Assembly (NCBI RefSeq): GCF_002127965.1 | Contig: NZ_CP018787.1 | Coordinates: 1,178,001 to 1,242,000, forward strand | Direction of reading: 5' to 3' | From: Oxalobacter formigenes | GTDB taxonomy: Bacteria; Pseudomonadota; Gammaproteobacteria; Burkholderiales; Burkholderiaceae_D | DNA length: 64,000 bases | Part shown: positions 9,653 to 18,492 of the stretch, one piece after another | Layout of the letters: every line of letters begins with the position of its first letter | How positions within the stretch are numbered: position 1 is the stretch's first letter | Notes under the pieces: generated by a model | Databases searched by the model: none | What the model was told of the DNA's origin: nothing | What the model saw: the letters and a program-made list of their open reading frames with translations, nothing else | Made by a program: the position numbers and the translations under genes

Positions 9653-9977
9653 GTTGAACCGCTTTCTTTAACAGACGGGGGTTTTGGTTTTTACCTCGTT
9701 TTTTCTTTCGAAAGCATACAACGCTTTTCCGACATTTGCAGGGGATATTTGCCAATATTTTTTTATGGGGTGTTTTGGGAGGCAAATTGTCTGATCCTTC
9801 GGTATTTGTTGATGTATAAGGCGCATTCGTCAGATTGCCCGGATTAAGGGAGGCTGTGCTTTTTGTTCCTTTGTTTCTTGTCAACTTATGGAAGAGTCAG
9901 GGATGCAAGTATGCATATGATTTTATGTTCATTGTCATGTTTTTTCTGGATGAATGTAACGATTTTGGAGAATTCGT
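9653..9977. promoter_or_regulatory. Divergent region between sdaAB and copB
   Basis: These 325 bases must hold promoters for both divergent genes. An ATATT-TGCC-AATAT inverted repeat sits at 9745-9758, about 95 bases upstream of the sdaAB start. The 13-mer ATTTGCCAATATT inside it (9747-9759) is the reverse complement of a 13-mer at 1654-1666 near the HTH gene. No clear copper-responsive MerR or CsoR site was recognised. GGAG at 9969-9972 is the ribosome-binding site for copB. Confidence 0.4.
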
Positions 9978-12119
9978 ATGGATATGGGCGATCACGACGG
10001 CGTCAGGCACGATATGAAGGACATGGATGGGCATGCCACCAAACCGGATGAAACGGCGAAAGATCCGGATATGAAAATGGATGGGATGGACCATTCCATG
10101 TCCATGAATGGCATGAACGATCATATGGATATGGCTCACATGGATCATATGGATCACATGAACCATATGGGAAACCTGAAGCAGAAGTTCTGGGTGAGCC
10201 TGATTGTCGCCATTCCGATTTTCCTTTTGTCTCCCATGATGGGATTTGAGCTGCCTTTTCAGTTGTCGTTCGAAGGGTCTGGCTGGGTTGTCCTTGCGCT
10301 GGCGACGTTTCTGTTTTTCTATGGCGGCAAGCCTTTTTTCTATGGGGCGGTCAGTGAATTGAAGAACCGGCGTCCTGCCATGATGACGCTGATTTTCATG
10401 GGGATTTCGGTCGCTTATTTTTACAGTCTTTACGCTTTTGTCGCCAACCAGTACGTTCATTCGACGGTCGAACGAATGGATTTTTTCTGGGAACTGGCGA
10501 GTCTGATCGTGATTATGCTTCTGGGGCACTGGATCGAGATGCGTGCGGTCGGTGATGCAGGGGATGCGCTGAAAAAGATGGCTCAGCTGTTGCCATCGTC
10601 GGCCCATCTGGTGACGGAAAGCGGCAAAACGGTCGATGTGGCGATCAGTTCGGTCAAGGTCGGCGACAGGCTGATGGTGAAAGCGGGTGAAAAGATTCCG
10701 GCTGACGGGAAAATCGTCTCGGGCGATTCGACCGTGAATGAATCGATGGTGACCGGGGAAGCGAAAGCGGTTGCCAAAAAAACGGGCGATAAAGTGATCG
10801 GCGGTTCGATCAATGGAGACGGGACAATTACCGTTCAGGTCACGGGTACGGGTGAATCGGGTTATCTTGCCCAGGTCATGAAACTGGTTGGCGACGCACA
10901 AAAGGAAAAATCGAAAGCGGAAAACCTTTCGGACAAGGTCGCAAGGGCGCTTTTTTATGTTGCGCTGGGCGTCGGGATTCTGGCTTTTATTGTCTGGTTC
11001 GGTCTGACGGGTAGTTTGAATGTGGCGCTTGAAAGGCTGGTGACTGTATTGATTATTGCCTGTCCGCATGCATTGGGGCTGGCGATTCCGCTGGTCGTGG
11101 CGCGCTCGACTTCTCTGGGTGCCAGTCATGGCCTTTTGATCCGGAATCGCCATGCGGTTGAAAAAGCCAAATCGATCCGGGTGGCCACGATGGACAAGAC
11201 CGGTACATTGACGGAAGGGAATTTTGCGGTTTCGACGATTATCCCGTTGGCCAATGGCTGGGATGAAAACAGGGTGCTGGGGGCGATGACGGCCCTGGAA
11301 AGTGCATCGAGCCATCCTCTGGCTGCCGGTATTTTGTCCGAGGCCAGAAAAAGGAATCTTGATTTTCCCAAAGCGGAGAATGTCAGCGTGATTGAGGGTG
11401 CGGGTTTGTCGGGAACGGTAGATGGGCAAAGTATGAAAATTGTCTCCGCTGCATGGCTCGACCAGCAGCATCTGGCTTATAGCGAAAAACAGTTTTCCGA
11501 ATTGTCTGCACGGGGAAATTCGCTCAGTTATCTGCTTGACGGCGACACTATTGTGGGACTTATCGCACAGGGCGACCAGATCAAGCCGGATGCGAAGAAA
11601 ACGGTCGAGGCCTTGAAAGCGATGGATATCGAACCGGTCATGCTGACGGGAGACAATGAAGGGTTTGCGAAAGCGGTTGCCGGTGAACTCGGCATTACCG
11701 AGTTTTACGCACAGCTCTTGCCGCAAGCCAAGGAACGGATCATTGCGGATTTTCAGAAGAAAGGGAAAGCTGTCATGATGGTCGGTGATGGTGTGAACGA
11801 TGCACCGGCTCTGGCGAAAGCGGATATCGGTATCGCTATCGGGGCCGGGACGGATGTGGCGATCGATTCGGCCGAAGTGATTCTCGTGAAAAGCGATCCT
11901 TACGATATCGTTCATTTCCTGAATCTGGCGAAGAGAACGACGAAAAAGATGGTGCAGAATTTATGGTGGGGCGCCGGTTATAACATTATCGCCATTCCTC
12001 TGGCAGCCGGGATTCTCGCGCCGGTCGGCATTATTCTCTCTCCGGCTGTCGGAGCGATTCTCATGTCGATCAGTACGATTGTGGTGGCGATCAATGCGAT
12101 GACGCTCAAAATGGAATGA
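9978..12119 (+). CDS. copB: CopB-type heavy-metal-exporting P1B ATPase
   Basis: A 713-residue P1B ATPase. Residues 1-64 are a Met/His/Asp-rich tail with many MDH, MDM and HM pairs instead of a CxxC metal domain, typical of CopB-like pumps. The M6 metal motif is Cys362-Pro-His (CPH rather than CPC), the phosphorylated Asp is D406 in DKTGTLT, and GDGVNDAP follows in the C-terminal third. CPH pumps export copper, often Cu(II) or Cu(I), across the inner membrane. It is a lone gene with no adjacent regulator or multicopper oxidase. Confidence 0.88.
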   Translation: MDMGDHDGVRHDMKDMDGHATKPDETAKDPDMKMDGMDHSMSMNGMNDHMDMAHMDHMDHMNHMGNLKQKFWVSLIVAIPIFLLSPMMGFELPFQLSFEGSGWVVLALATFLFFYGGKPFFYGAVSELKNRRPAMMTLIFMGISVAYFYSLYAFVANQYVHSTVERMDFFWELASLIVIMLLGHWIEMRAVGDAGDALKKMAQLLPSSAHLVTESGKTVDVAISSVKVGDRLMVKAGEKIPADGKIVSGDSTVNESMVTGEAKAVAKKTGDKVIGGSINGDGTITVQVTGTGESGYLAQVMKLVGDAQKEKSKAENLSDKVARALFYVALGVGILAFIVWFGLTGSLNVALERLVTVLIIACPHALGLAIPLVVARSTSLGASHGLLIRNRHAVEKAKSIRVATMDKTGTLTEGNFAVSTIIPLANGWDENRVLGAMTALESASSHPLAAGILSEARKRNLDFPKAENVSVIEGAGLSGTVDGQSMKIVSAAWLDQQHLAYSEKQFSELSARGNSLSYLLDGDTIVGLIAQGDQIKPDAKKTVEALKAMDIEPVMLTGDNEGFAKAVAGELGITEFYAQLLPQAKERIIADFQKKGKAVMMVGDGVNDAPALAKADIGIAIGAGTDVAIDSAEVILVKSDPYDIVHFLNLAKRTTKKMVQNLWWGAGYNIIAIPLAAGILAPVGIILSPAVGAILMSISTIVVAINAMTLKME

Positions 12120-12195
12120 TTTTCCGAAGACGGGTGAATGACTCCGGTTGCGTCTGTTTATAATGAAGTCTCGATCCATAGCCGGGGTGCATACG

Positions 12196-13494
12196 ATGAA
12201 ATGGAACAAGGACACTTTTGCCTTAAAGGGGAATCTGCTTTATACACCTTCGCCCGAGAAGCTGGTTTCGCTAGCGTCACATTATCTGGTCTGTGAAGGA
12301 GGAAAGGTTTCCGGTGCTTTTCCTGTCTTGCCGGAACGCTACAAAGGGATTTCCGTCAGGGATTTCGGGGATTCACTGATCATTCCGGGATTTGTCGATC
12401 TTCATATGCACGCCCCGCAGTATGCGATGCGCGGTCTGGGCATGGATATGGAATTACTCCAGTGGCTTGAGTCTTTTACTTTTCCCGAAGAAGCACGCTA
12501 TGCCGATCTGCTCTATGCCGAAAAGGCTTACCGGATTTTTGCGCAAGACCTCAAAAAATCGTCGATTGCCCGTGCCTGTATTTTCGGAACCATTCACGCC
12601 GATGCGACTTTTCTGCTGATGCAGTTGCTGGAAGAAACGGGGATTGTCGCTGCTGTCGGCAAGGTCAATATGGATGTGAACTGCCCGGATTATTATGGCG
12701 AGTCCACGATGCAGTCGATCAGCGAAACGGTTCGCTGGATAGAGGCCAGCCAGGAGCGGTTCCAGAGAATTTTTCCGATTCTGACCCCTCGTTTTGCACC
12801 TGTGTGCAGTTCCGGACTGATGGGAGAACTGGCCGGTCTTCAGCAAAAATATTGCCTGCCGTTGCAATCGCATTTGTCGGAAAACAGGGCGGAAGGACAA
12901 TGGGTGCAATCGCTTTTTCCAGAGAGCCGGTTTTATGGTGAAGTTTATGACCGCTTCGGCATATTCGGCAGTCATGGGCCGACCGTCATGGCACATTGTG
13001 TTTATTCAAGTCCGGATGAAGTGGCGCTCATGAAGGAACGTGGCGTTTTTATAGCTCATTGCCCGCAATCCAATGTCAATCTGGCTTCCGGTATCGCACC
13101 GGCCAGATCGTATCTGGATGGTGGGCAAAGGATGGGTCTTGGCAGCGATATCTCGGGCGGTTTTTCTCTCTCTGGCTTCAGGGCGATCAGCGACGCGATC
13201 CAGATGTCGAAGCTGTTCTGGCGTTTGCAGGATACGGATAAGAAACCGCTTTCATTATCCGATGCTTTTTATCTGGCGACGAAAGGCGGCGGCGCGTTTT
13301 TCGGGAAGGTCGGCAGTTTTGAGGAAGGGTATGCGTTCGATGTACTGGTGCTGGACGATACGTTTCTGGCTTCACCTGCAAGACTGGATATGGTCAGTCG
13401 TCTTGAAAGGCTGGTTTATCTGGCCGGGCAGGACTGTATATGCGAGAAATATGTATCGGGCGTGAAGGTGTGGGACGCCATTGAAGACCGTTAA
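12196..13494 (+). CDS. guaD: Guanine deaminase
   Basis: An amidohydrolase of 432 residues converting guanine to xanthine and ammonia. The metal-binding motif DLHMH is at 68-72 and runs into APQYAMRGLGMDMELLQWL, the guanine-deaminase signature. Further ligands are in SHLSEN, MAHC and GSDISGG. ATG 12196 is chosen because it matches the family N-terminus; in-frame upstream starts (12148, 12163) lack a ribosome-binding site. It follows copB by about 75 bases and precedes the MOSC gene. Confidence 0.92.
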   Translation: MKWNKDTFALKGNLLYTPSPEKLVSLASHYLVCEGGKVSGAFPVLPERYKGISVRDFGDSLIIPGFVDLHMHAPQYAMRGLGMDMELLQWLESFTFPEEARYADLLYAEKAYRIFAQDLKKSSIARACIFGTIHADATFLLMQLLEETGIVAAVGKVNMDVNCPDYYGESTMQSISETVRWIEASQERFQRIFPILTPRFAPVCSSGLMGELAGLQQKYCLPLQSHLSENRAEGQWVQSLFPESRFYGEVYDRFGIFGSHGPTVMAHCVYSSPDEVALMKERGVFIAHCPQSNVNLASGIAPARSYLDGGQRMGLGSDISGGFSLSGFRAISDAIQMSKLFWRLQDTDKKPLSLSDAFYLATKGGGAFFGKVGSFEEGYAFDVLVLDDTFLASPARLDMVSRLERLVYLAGQDCICEKYVSGVKVWDAIEDR

Positions 13495-13562
13495 GGGAAA
13501 ATTTGAATTCCTGATCCATTTTTTGGCACAATTAGTCATACTTTCCAAATTGACGGGTGGAC

Positions 13563-14249
13563 ATGATGAGAGTGTTTACTGGCAAAGTTCGCGAGACGGA
13601 CCTGGGTTTTTCCACCGCGATTTTCAAGAATGAAATGTTCGGTGAACTGTGGCTCGGCGAAACGGGCCTTGACGGTGATGAACAGGGCTCGCCGGGGATT
13701 CATGGGGGCAGTGAACGGGCCTTGCTGCAATATCCGTCCATTCATTATGCCTGGTGGCAATCGCGTTTTCCGAAAAGGAGGGAGATTTTCAAGCCTGCCT
13801 TGTTTGGCGAGAATCTGTCCGATTTGAGATGGCATGAAAAGAACGTTCATATCGGTGACATTTTCAGGTGGGGCGATGCCATCATTCAGGTAAGCCAGCC
13901 CCGTTCACCCTGCTACAAGCTCAGCGCCCGTACCCAATGCGACGGACTGGCGTTGATGATGCAGGAAAATGCCCGTTGCGGCTGGCTTTACCGGGTATTG
14001 AAACCGGGAACTGTCGGTGCGGGTTTGCCGTTTGTTTTTTCTGAACGGGTCAGCCGGGTGAGTATTCACCAGATGATGGTGGCGATGTTTGGGAGTGTTG
14101 GTGTGCCACCTTCTGCCAATCCCGAAGACTGGCGGGTTTTGTCGGAAACGGAAGGTTTGTCTGAACGATGGCAGAAAACGCTTCATCGCCGGATGGAAAC
14201 GGGAAAAATCGAATCCTGGCAAGCCCGGCTTCTCGGCCCGAAAATCTGA
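13563..14249 (+). CDS. yiiM: MOSC-domain protein of the YiiM family
   Basis: A 228-residue protein aligning end to end with enteric YiiM, which protects against N-hydroxylated base analogues with molybdenum cofactor. Shared features are GLDGDEQ, the IHGGSERAL loop, FGENLS, the GDIFRWGDAIIQVSQPRSPCYKL segment carrying the conserved Cys that can bind the cofactor, and a C-terminal helical KIESWQARL tail. The start is ambiguous between GTG 13557, ATG 13563 and ATG 13566; GGGTGG just upstream fits the ATGs. Confidence 0.88.
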   Translation: MMRVFTGKVRETDLGFSTAIFKNEMFGELWLGETGLDGDEQGSPGIHGGSERALLQYPSIHYAWWQSRFPKRREIFKPALFGENLSDLRWHEKNVHIGDIFRWGDAIIQVSQPRSPCYKLSARTQCDGLALMMQENARCGWLYRVLKPGTVGAGLPFVFSERVSRVSIHQMMVAMFGSVGVPPSANPEDWRVLSETEGLSERWQKTLHRRMETGKIESWQARLLGPKI

Positions 14250-14289
14250 CGATACAGACTTCAGCTAACCGGATTTTTTTGACTGAAGT

Positions 14290-14311
14290 ACCCCCTTCGT
14301 TGGGGGTTTTT
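14290..14311 (+). terminator. Terminator after the MOSC gene
   Basis: A five-GC stem (14291-14295 with 14302-14306) is followed by five T residues. A weaker dyad ACTTCAG/CTGAAGT just upstream may extend it. Confidence 0.75.
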
Positions 14312-14368
14312 CATCTCGTTTTTACCTGATATCGTGATGTCGGACAGTCGATGTGTGAGTCAGGCAGT

Positions 14369-14851
14369 TCAGGAGTCGTTTTCCAGTATGATGTCGCTCT
14401 TGCGATTCAGGCAGTGTATAAGCACGGGTTTTGCTTCCGTGTTCTCCTCCCGGTACTGGTCGAGAATGGCTTCCAGTGATACAGTGTCGAGCTCTTTCTG
14501 GATCTGCCCGGAAATGGTTTTCCAGACGGATCGGGTTTCACAAACGTTCTGGCGGGGGCAGTCGTTGGATTTTTCCCCGAAACAGACGACGAAGCGAACG
14601 CCTTCATCGAAGAGTTCGATCATTTTGCCGAGGCTGATGGCTGAAAGCGGTTTGTTGAGCCGGATGCCGCCGTGAGCACCGATGATGCTGGCAGTGATGT
14701 CATTCTGTCTCAGGACGGCATGAATGTTTTCGACGGTCTTCAGTCCGATATTGGTGAGTTCGGAAAGGGCTGCGATGGATATGGGGCCTCTGGCAAGATG
14801 AAGTTCAAAGAGAATTCGAATCGCGTAACGGGTATGGGTCGATAGCTTCAT
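14369..14851 (-). CDS. Rrf2-family regulator with three cluster-type cysteines
   Basis: A 160-residue Rrf2 regulator. The N-terminal winged HTH starts MKLSTHTRYAIRILFEL, and the GIRLNKP wing is typical. Cys90, Cys98 and Cys104 lie where IscR and NsrR bind an iron-sulfur cluster, so a redox or nitric-oxide sensor is likely. The start at 14851 fits the family N-terminus; an upstream in-frame ATG at 14887 would add twelve untypical residues. It is divergent from the HPP membrane protein gene, its probable target. Confidence 0.85.
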   Translation of the reverse strand: MKLSTHTRYAIRILFELHLARGPISIAALSELTNIGLKTVENIHAVLRQNDITASIIGAHGGIRLNKPLSAISLGKMIELFDEGVRFVVCFGEKSNDCPRQNVCETRSVWKTISGQIQKELDTVSLEAILDQYREENTEAKPVLIHCLNRKSDIILENDS

Positions 14852-14885
14852 GATGCCGGACAGTCGAAAATTTGGAGTAGAAAGC

Positions 14886-15494
14886 ATGTTATCAGATGCG
14901 TTTCAGGTTAAAAACCGGCGCATGGGTTTTGAGAGTGTGGAAATGAAAGAATATTTTCAAAAAATGAGGGGCGGTGGCCCAAGGAAACTGACGAGAAAAC
15001 CCTTGTCTGAAATCTTCTTTGCATGGGTCGGCGGTTTTGTCGGGATTTATGCCGTGTGGTGGCTGAACAATTTTATCGGTATCCAGAACGATGCCAATAT
15101 GTTCCTGATCGGTTCGTTCGGCGCGTCTGCCGTGCTGATTTACGGCGTGCCGATGGGTGAATTGTCGCAGCCGAGAAATCTGGTCGGCGGCCATGTCATT
15201 TCCGCTCTGGTGGGCGTGATTGCCTACAATCTTTTCTCGTTCAATATACCTTTGGCGGCTGCCATGGCGGTCTCATGTGCCATTGTCGGCATGCTGGTGA
15301 CGAATACGACGCATCCACCCGGAGGCGCGACAGCCCTGATTGCCGTCATCGGCGGCGATTCGGTTCACAAGCTTGGCTTGATGTATGCTTTTTCTCCTGT
15401 TCTGATCGGGGCGCTGATCATGCTGTTGATTGCGGTGATCGTGAACAATTTTTCGAGGAACAAGGACCGGCATTATCCGAAATACTGGATCTGA
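14886..15494 (+). CDS. HPP-family integral membrane protein
   Basis: About 202 residues with four to five membrane segments and the HPP signature in TTHPPGGATALIAVIGG. Plant and cyanobacterial HPP proteins transport nitrite, so a small-anion role is possible. The start is uncertain: ATG 14886 has GGAG at 14873-14876, while ATG 14943 would give a more compact protein and a wider divergent region. An iron-sulfur Rrf2 regulator is divergent to it, consistent with control by nitrosative or redox stress. Confidence 0.8.
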   Translation: MLSDAFQVKNRRMGFESVEMKEYFQKMRGGGPRKLTRKPLSEIFFAWVGGFVGIYAVWWLNNFIGIQNDANMFLIGSFGASAVLIYGVPMGELSQPRNLVGGHVISALVGVIAYNLFSFNIPLAAAMAVSCAIVGMLVTNTTHPPGGATALIAVIGGDSVHKLGLMYAFSPVLIGALIMLLIAVIVNNFSRNKDRHYPKYWI

Positions 15495-15527
15495 AGAATC
15501 GGGAAAAGAGGATGTCTTCGGGTTTAT

Positions 15528-15559
15528 ACGGGCATATTGTCGAATGACGATGTGCCCGT
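15528..15559. terminator. Hairpin between convergent HPP and methyltransferase genes
   Basis: A roughly 12-bp imperfect stem with G-U pairs (arms 15529-15540 and 15547-15558) lies between convergent genes. The following T stretch is interrupted, so this is a weak terminator call. Confidence 0.4.
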
Positions 15560-15581
15560 TGTCAGTTTTCCGGGCGTTTTT

Positions 15582-16364
15582 TCAGGCATCTGTCATTTTG
15601 CCGATAAGCATGATCCAGTTTTGATAAAAGAAAATGTCGTTTTCATTCAGATATGGCGAGAATCCGGTTTTTGCCTGGCCATTCATGTCGGATTTCATAT
15701 CATTCATGATTTTCGTTCTGGTCACATCCGGTGTTTTGGTGAGTTCCAGCCAATTTTGAAGGGACACCGGTATTTTTGTCTTTTCGCATTTGATGATGGA
15801 AAGCGACTGGTCGGCAAACAGTTTCAGAAGCTCTGCCTGATTCAGGTTCTTTACATGGGACGGGTCGCGCATGGATTCGATTTTGTCTCTTGTGGCACGC
15901 AGAGGTTCTTCTGGTGCTTCCATGTCAATCAGAACCAGTTTTCCGCCTGTTTTCAGGACCCGGGTCATTTCCTGAAAGGGAAGTCGGGTATCGGGAAAAT
16001 GGTGAAAGGCCAGTCTTGAAATGACGATATCGAAACTGCTGTCGGGAAATGGCAATTCTTCAGCCTGTCCTTTTATGAAAACCATATTGTTCAGCCGGTT
16101 TTTTTCCGCTTCTTTTTTCCCGACTTCCAGCATGGCAGGGGTCGTGTCCAGACAGGTAACGGTTTGTGCAAAGGGGGCAAGTGAGCGTCCGCAGGCGCAT
16201 GTTCCCGCGGCGACTTCCAGTACCGAATCGGTGCTTGCAGGCTCGATAGTTCTCACGCAATAGTCGAGATAATCCCTGTTTGAGAAATTCATGCCCGGCT
16301 TTTCAAATTCCTCTGCCTGCATTCCGAAGGAGAGGTGAATCGCGCCGATGTTTGTGGGTTTCAT
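15582..16364 (-). CDS. SAM-dependent class I methyltransferase
   Basis: A 260-residue UbiE-like methyltransferase. Motif I is VLEVAAGTCACG (residues about 48-59), in which the usual glycine-rich loop is partly replaced by Ala and Cys. Motif II is CLDTTPAML, and the post-I region is FDIVISRLAFHHFPD. The substrate is not evident. It starts two bases after the ogt stop, so the two are cotranscribed, but no functional link is known. Confidence 0.8.
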   Translation of the reverse strand: MKPTNIGAIHLSFGMQAEEFEKPGMNFSNRDYLDYCVRTIEPASTDSVLEVAAGTCACGRSLAPFAQTVTCLDTTPAMLEVGKKEAEKNRLNNMVFIKGQAEELPFPDSSFDIVISRLAFHHFPDTRLPFQEMTRVLKTGGKLVLIDMEAPEEPLRATRDKIESMRDPSHVKNLNQAELLKLFADQSLSIIKCEKTKIPVSLQNWLELTKTPDVTRTKIMNDMKSDMNGQAKTGFSPYLNENDIFFYQNWIMLIGKMTDA

Positions 16365-16366
16365 TT

Positions 16367-16902
16367 TTAAATTGCCGTTCCTTTTTTGGGAATGAAGAGT
16401 GGGACCATGTCGACTTTTTCAAGGGAGAGAAGGGCTATCTTTTTATCGATTCCGCCGGCGTATCCAGTCAGGCTTCCCGACGTGCCGACGACTCTGTGGC
16501 AGGGGACGATGATGGAAACGGGATTGTGGCCGACGGCACCACCAACGGCTTGTGCAGACATGGTTTTTTTAGCCCTGTTTTCGAAGCGATCATCCGGGCA
16601 ATGTCACCGTAAGTGACGACTTTGCCGTGTGGAATCTGTAGCAGGATTTCCCATACCATCTGACGGAACGGGGAACCGTCCATATGCAAGGCAGGCGTGA
16701 AATCAGGTATGTCGCCACGAAAATAGGCATCGAGCCAGCTTGCCGTCTGTTCGAATATGGGCAGTTCTTTTTCACGGTTTTCTGCCGGGAGCGTATCGGC
16801 AAAGTATTTTTGTCCGTTAAACCATAAACCGGTCAGGCTTTCGCCATTGCTGGCCATCGTGATGTTGCCTAAGGGGGAGGCGTATTGATGGATATAGTGC
16901 AT
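16367..16902 (-). pseudogene. ogt: Methylated-DNA-cysteine methyltransferase, split by a -1 frameshift
   Basis: An O6-alkylguanine-DNA alkyltransferase in two overlapping frames. The first frame (from 16902) gives the N-terminal domain and most of the DNA-binding HTH up to IASKTGLKK. The second gives SAQAVGGAVGHNP, then the active-site motif VPCHRVVG and the C-terminus. The join is at a run of seven A residues (16564-16570 as T on the plus strand) that forms the slippery heptamer A-AAA-AAA in the correct phase. A -1 slip there restores one continuous protein of normal length. Without slippage the product lacks the catalytic Cys. Options are a pseudogene, phase variation, recoding, or a sequencing error. 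Confidence 0.85.
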
Positions 16903-17083
16903 TTTTTATGCCTCAAATTAGTCTGATCAGTCGGAACCCCTTGTATAGGGAATTTTTGTGCATGTCACTTTCCTGATAGTGGTGTTACTTTTGAAATACG
17001 ATTTTATCGTAGCAATTAATGAAATAATATCAATATAATAGTAAATTCTATTAACATATCGTCAAATTGCAAAGAGTAATCGA
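16903..17083. promoter_or_regulatory. Divergent promoter region of ogt and the AraC gene
   Basis: A 180-base AT-rich gap between two divergent genes. The AraC gene has AAAGAG at 17071-17076 before its GTG start. No strong operator palindrome was found. Confidence 0.35.
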
Positions 17084-17965
17084 GTGGTTCCAGACAGGAA
17101 AAAGGCGTTTATCAATTCGGTCAATTTGAATGCGGATACCGGTTTTCCGTATCTGGTGCTGGATGTCGTCAATGACCGCAGTTATCCGAAAAATCCGGGT
17201 TTTCTGGTCATGCACTGGCACGAGGATTTGCAGTTCATTTATGTGCTGGAGGGGGAGATTGAAGTCCGGACGCTGGATGAAGAGCTGAAACTGGCAGCGG
17301 GTCACGGGGTATTCATCAATAAAAATGTCGTGCATTCCGTGAACCAGTCGGGTGACTGTCACTACAAGAGTTTTATCTTTCCTGACTATTTTCTGCGATT
17401 TTATTTCGGAAGCCCTGCGGAACATCTGGTGGATAGTCTCGTGGAAAATATGGACGTGCCTCTCTGTCGTTTTATACCCGGTATCGGATGGTGTGACACG
17501 GTTTTGTCGATTCTGCGCAAGTTGTCTTTTCTTGAGAAAAACGGGAATGAATTCTATGTGTACGAAGTGCTTGTCTTTCTGACTTCCCTTTGGCTTGAGA
17601 TCCGGAAAAACGTCAGTTTGCCTTCGGGGAAAAAAGAAAAACCAGTCAGCAGGCGGATGCAGCGTTTCCTTGCCTATATTGAAAAGCACTATGCCGAAGC
17701 AATATCACTGGATGATCTGGCCGGAAGTGGCAACGTCAGCAAGTCGGAATGCCTGAGATGTTTCAGGGTCTCCATGCAAACGACGCCTTACAAATATCTG
17801 GTGGAGTATCGTCTTTCAAAGGCGGCAATCCTGTTACAGGAAACGGATAAGCCTGTCGGTGAGATTGCTTCCTGTACCGGCTTTCATCAGGCAAGTTATT
17901 TCGGGAAGTGTTTCAGGGAAAAAACGGGGTTTTCACCTCGGGATTATCGGGGTAAAAACCAGTAA
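17084..17965 (+). CDS. AraC-family transcriptional regulator
   Basis: A 293-residue regulator with an N-terminal cupin sensor (HWHEDLQFIYVLEGEIEV, residues about 42-60) and a C-terminal double HTH (residues about 190-290). The second HTH carries the GFHQASYFGKCFREKTGFSPRDYR signature of the family. The start is GTG with AAAGAG seven bases upstream. No obvious target operon is adjacent except ogt, divergent to its left. The inducer is unknown. Confidence 0.88.
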   Translation: MVPDRKKAFINSVNLNADTGFPYLVLDVVNDRSYPKNPGFLVMHWHEDLQFIYVLEGEIEVRTLDEELKLAAGHGVFINKNVVHSVNQSGDCHYKSFIFPDYFLRFYFGSPAEHLVDSLVENMDVPLCRFIPGIGWCDTVLSILRKLSFLEKNGNEFYVYEVLVFLTSLWLEIRKNVSLPSGKKEKPVSRRMQRFLAYIEKHYAEAISLDDLAGSGNVSKSECLRCFRVSMQTTPYKYLVEYRLSKAAILLQETDKPVGEIASCTGFHQASYFGKCFREKTGFSPRDYRGKNQ

Positions 17966-17980
17966 AGTGAAACTGGATAA

Positions 17981-18019
17981 AAAAACGGGTGCATTGTTTG
18001 AAGGTGCGCCCGTTTTTTT
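17981..18019. terminator. Bidirectional terminator after the AraC gene
   Basis: An 11-bp stem with one G-T pair (17983-17993 and 18005-18015) has a run of A residues on its left and seven T residues on its right. It can serve both the AraC gene and the small minus-strand gene at 18063-18296. Confidence 0.8.
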
Positions 18020-18062
18020 ATGAATGGGATATGAAACTATACGATCCGTTCGGCATTTGCGC

Positions 18063-18296
18063 TTAAAAAGGCTCTACCGAGTAGGCATGAAATTCATCGT
18101 AAGGGGTGGTAAAACAGTCTCCCCATCCGGAAGCGTATTGTCTTCTTTTGCGAACGATTTTGCCGTACTGTTCGTGATAGACGAGCCAGTTTTTGGTTCT
18201 TTTCAGCATGGTGACTTTGTTGCGTTCAAGTCCACCACAACCGCCGAAGATGAGTTCGCCGCTATATACCGTGTCTTTCTTGAATCTCTTGATCAT
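18063..18296 (-). CDS. Small hypothetical protein (77 aa)
   Basis: A 77-residue basic protein with two early Gly-Gly segments (IFGGCGGLER), two Cys and several aromatic residues. I do not recognise it. It is called a gene because GGAGTGA lies six bases before its ATG and a terminator follows it. No signal peptide or membrane segment is visible. Confidence 0.5.
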   Translation of the reverse strand: MIKRFKKDTVYSGELIFGGCGGLERNKVTMLKRTKNWLVYHEQYGKIVRKRRQYASGWGDCFTTPYDEFHAYSVEPF

Positions 18297-18492
18297 TTTT
18301 TATCACTCCATGAATTCGATACGCGAATTTTATTAGTATAACGTGATTTTTTAATGAAAAAACAGGCTTTTTAACGATAAAAACGATTTGTCTTAATCTG
18401 ATGAAAATCCGCGAGCTACAGCAGGTTTTGTGCGAAAACCGGATCTGGCGTTTTATAATCGTTCCCATTGCCGGGTTTGATGACAGGAGAGA

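Noticed and set aside
9897-11915. A 672-codon minus-strand open frame opposite copB, rich in His and Arg
   Set aside because: It mirrors the Met/His/Asp repeats and codon pattern of copB on the other strand, has no family features and overlaps a certain gene entirely.
14338-14865. An 11-mer CGGACAGTCGA repeated at both ends of the Rrf2 gene
   Set aside because: Only two copies, no symmetry and the copies are not placed alike relative to a promoter; probably chance.
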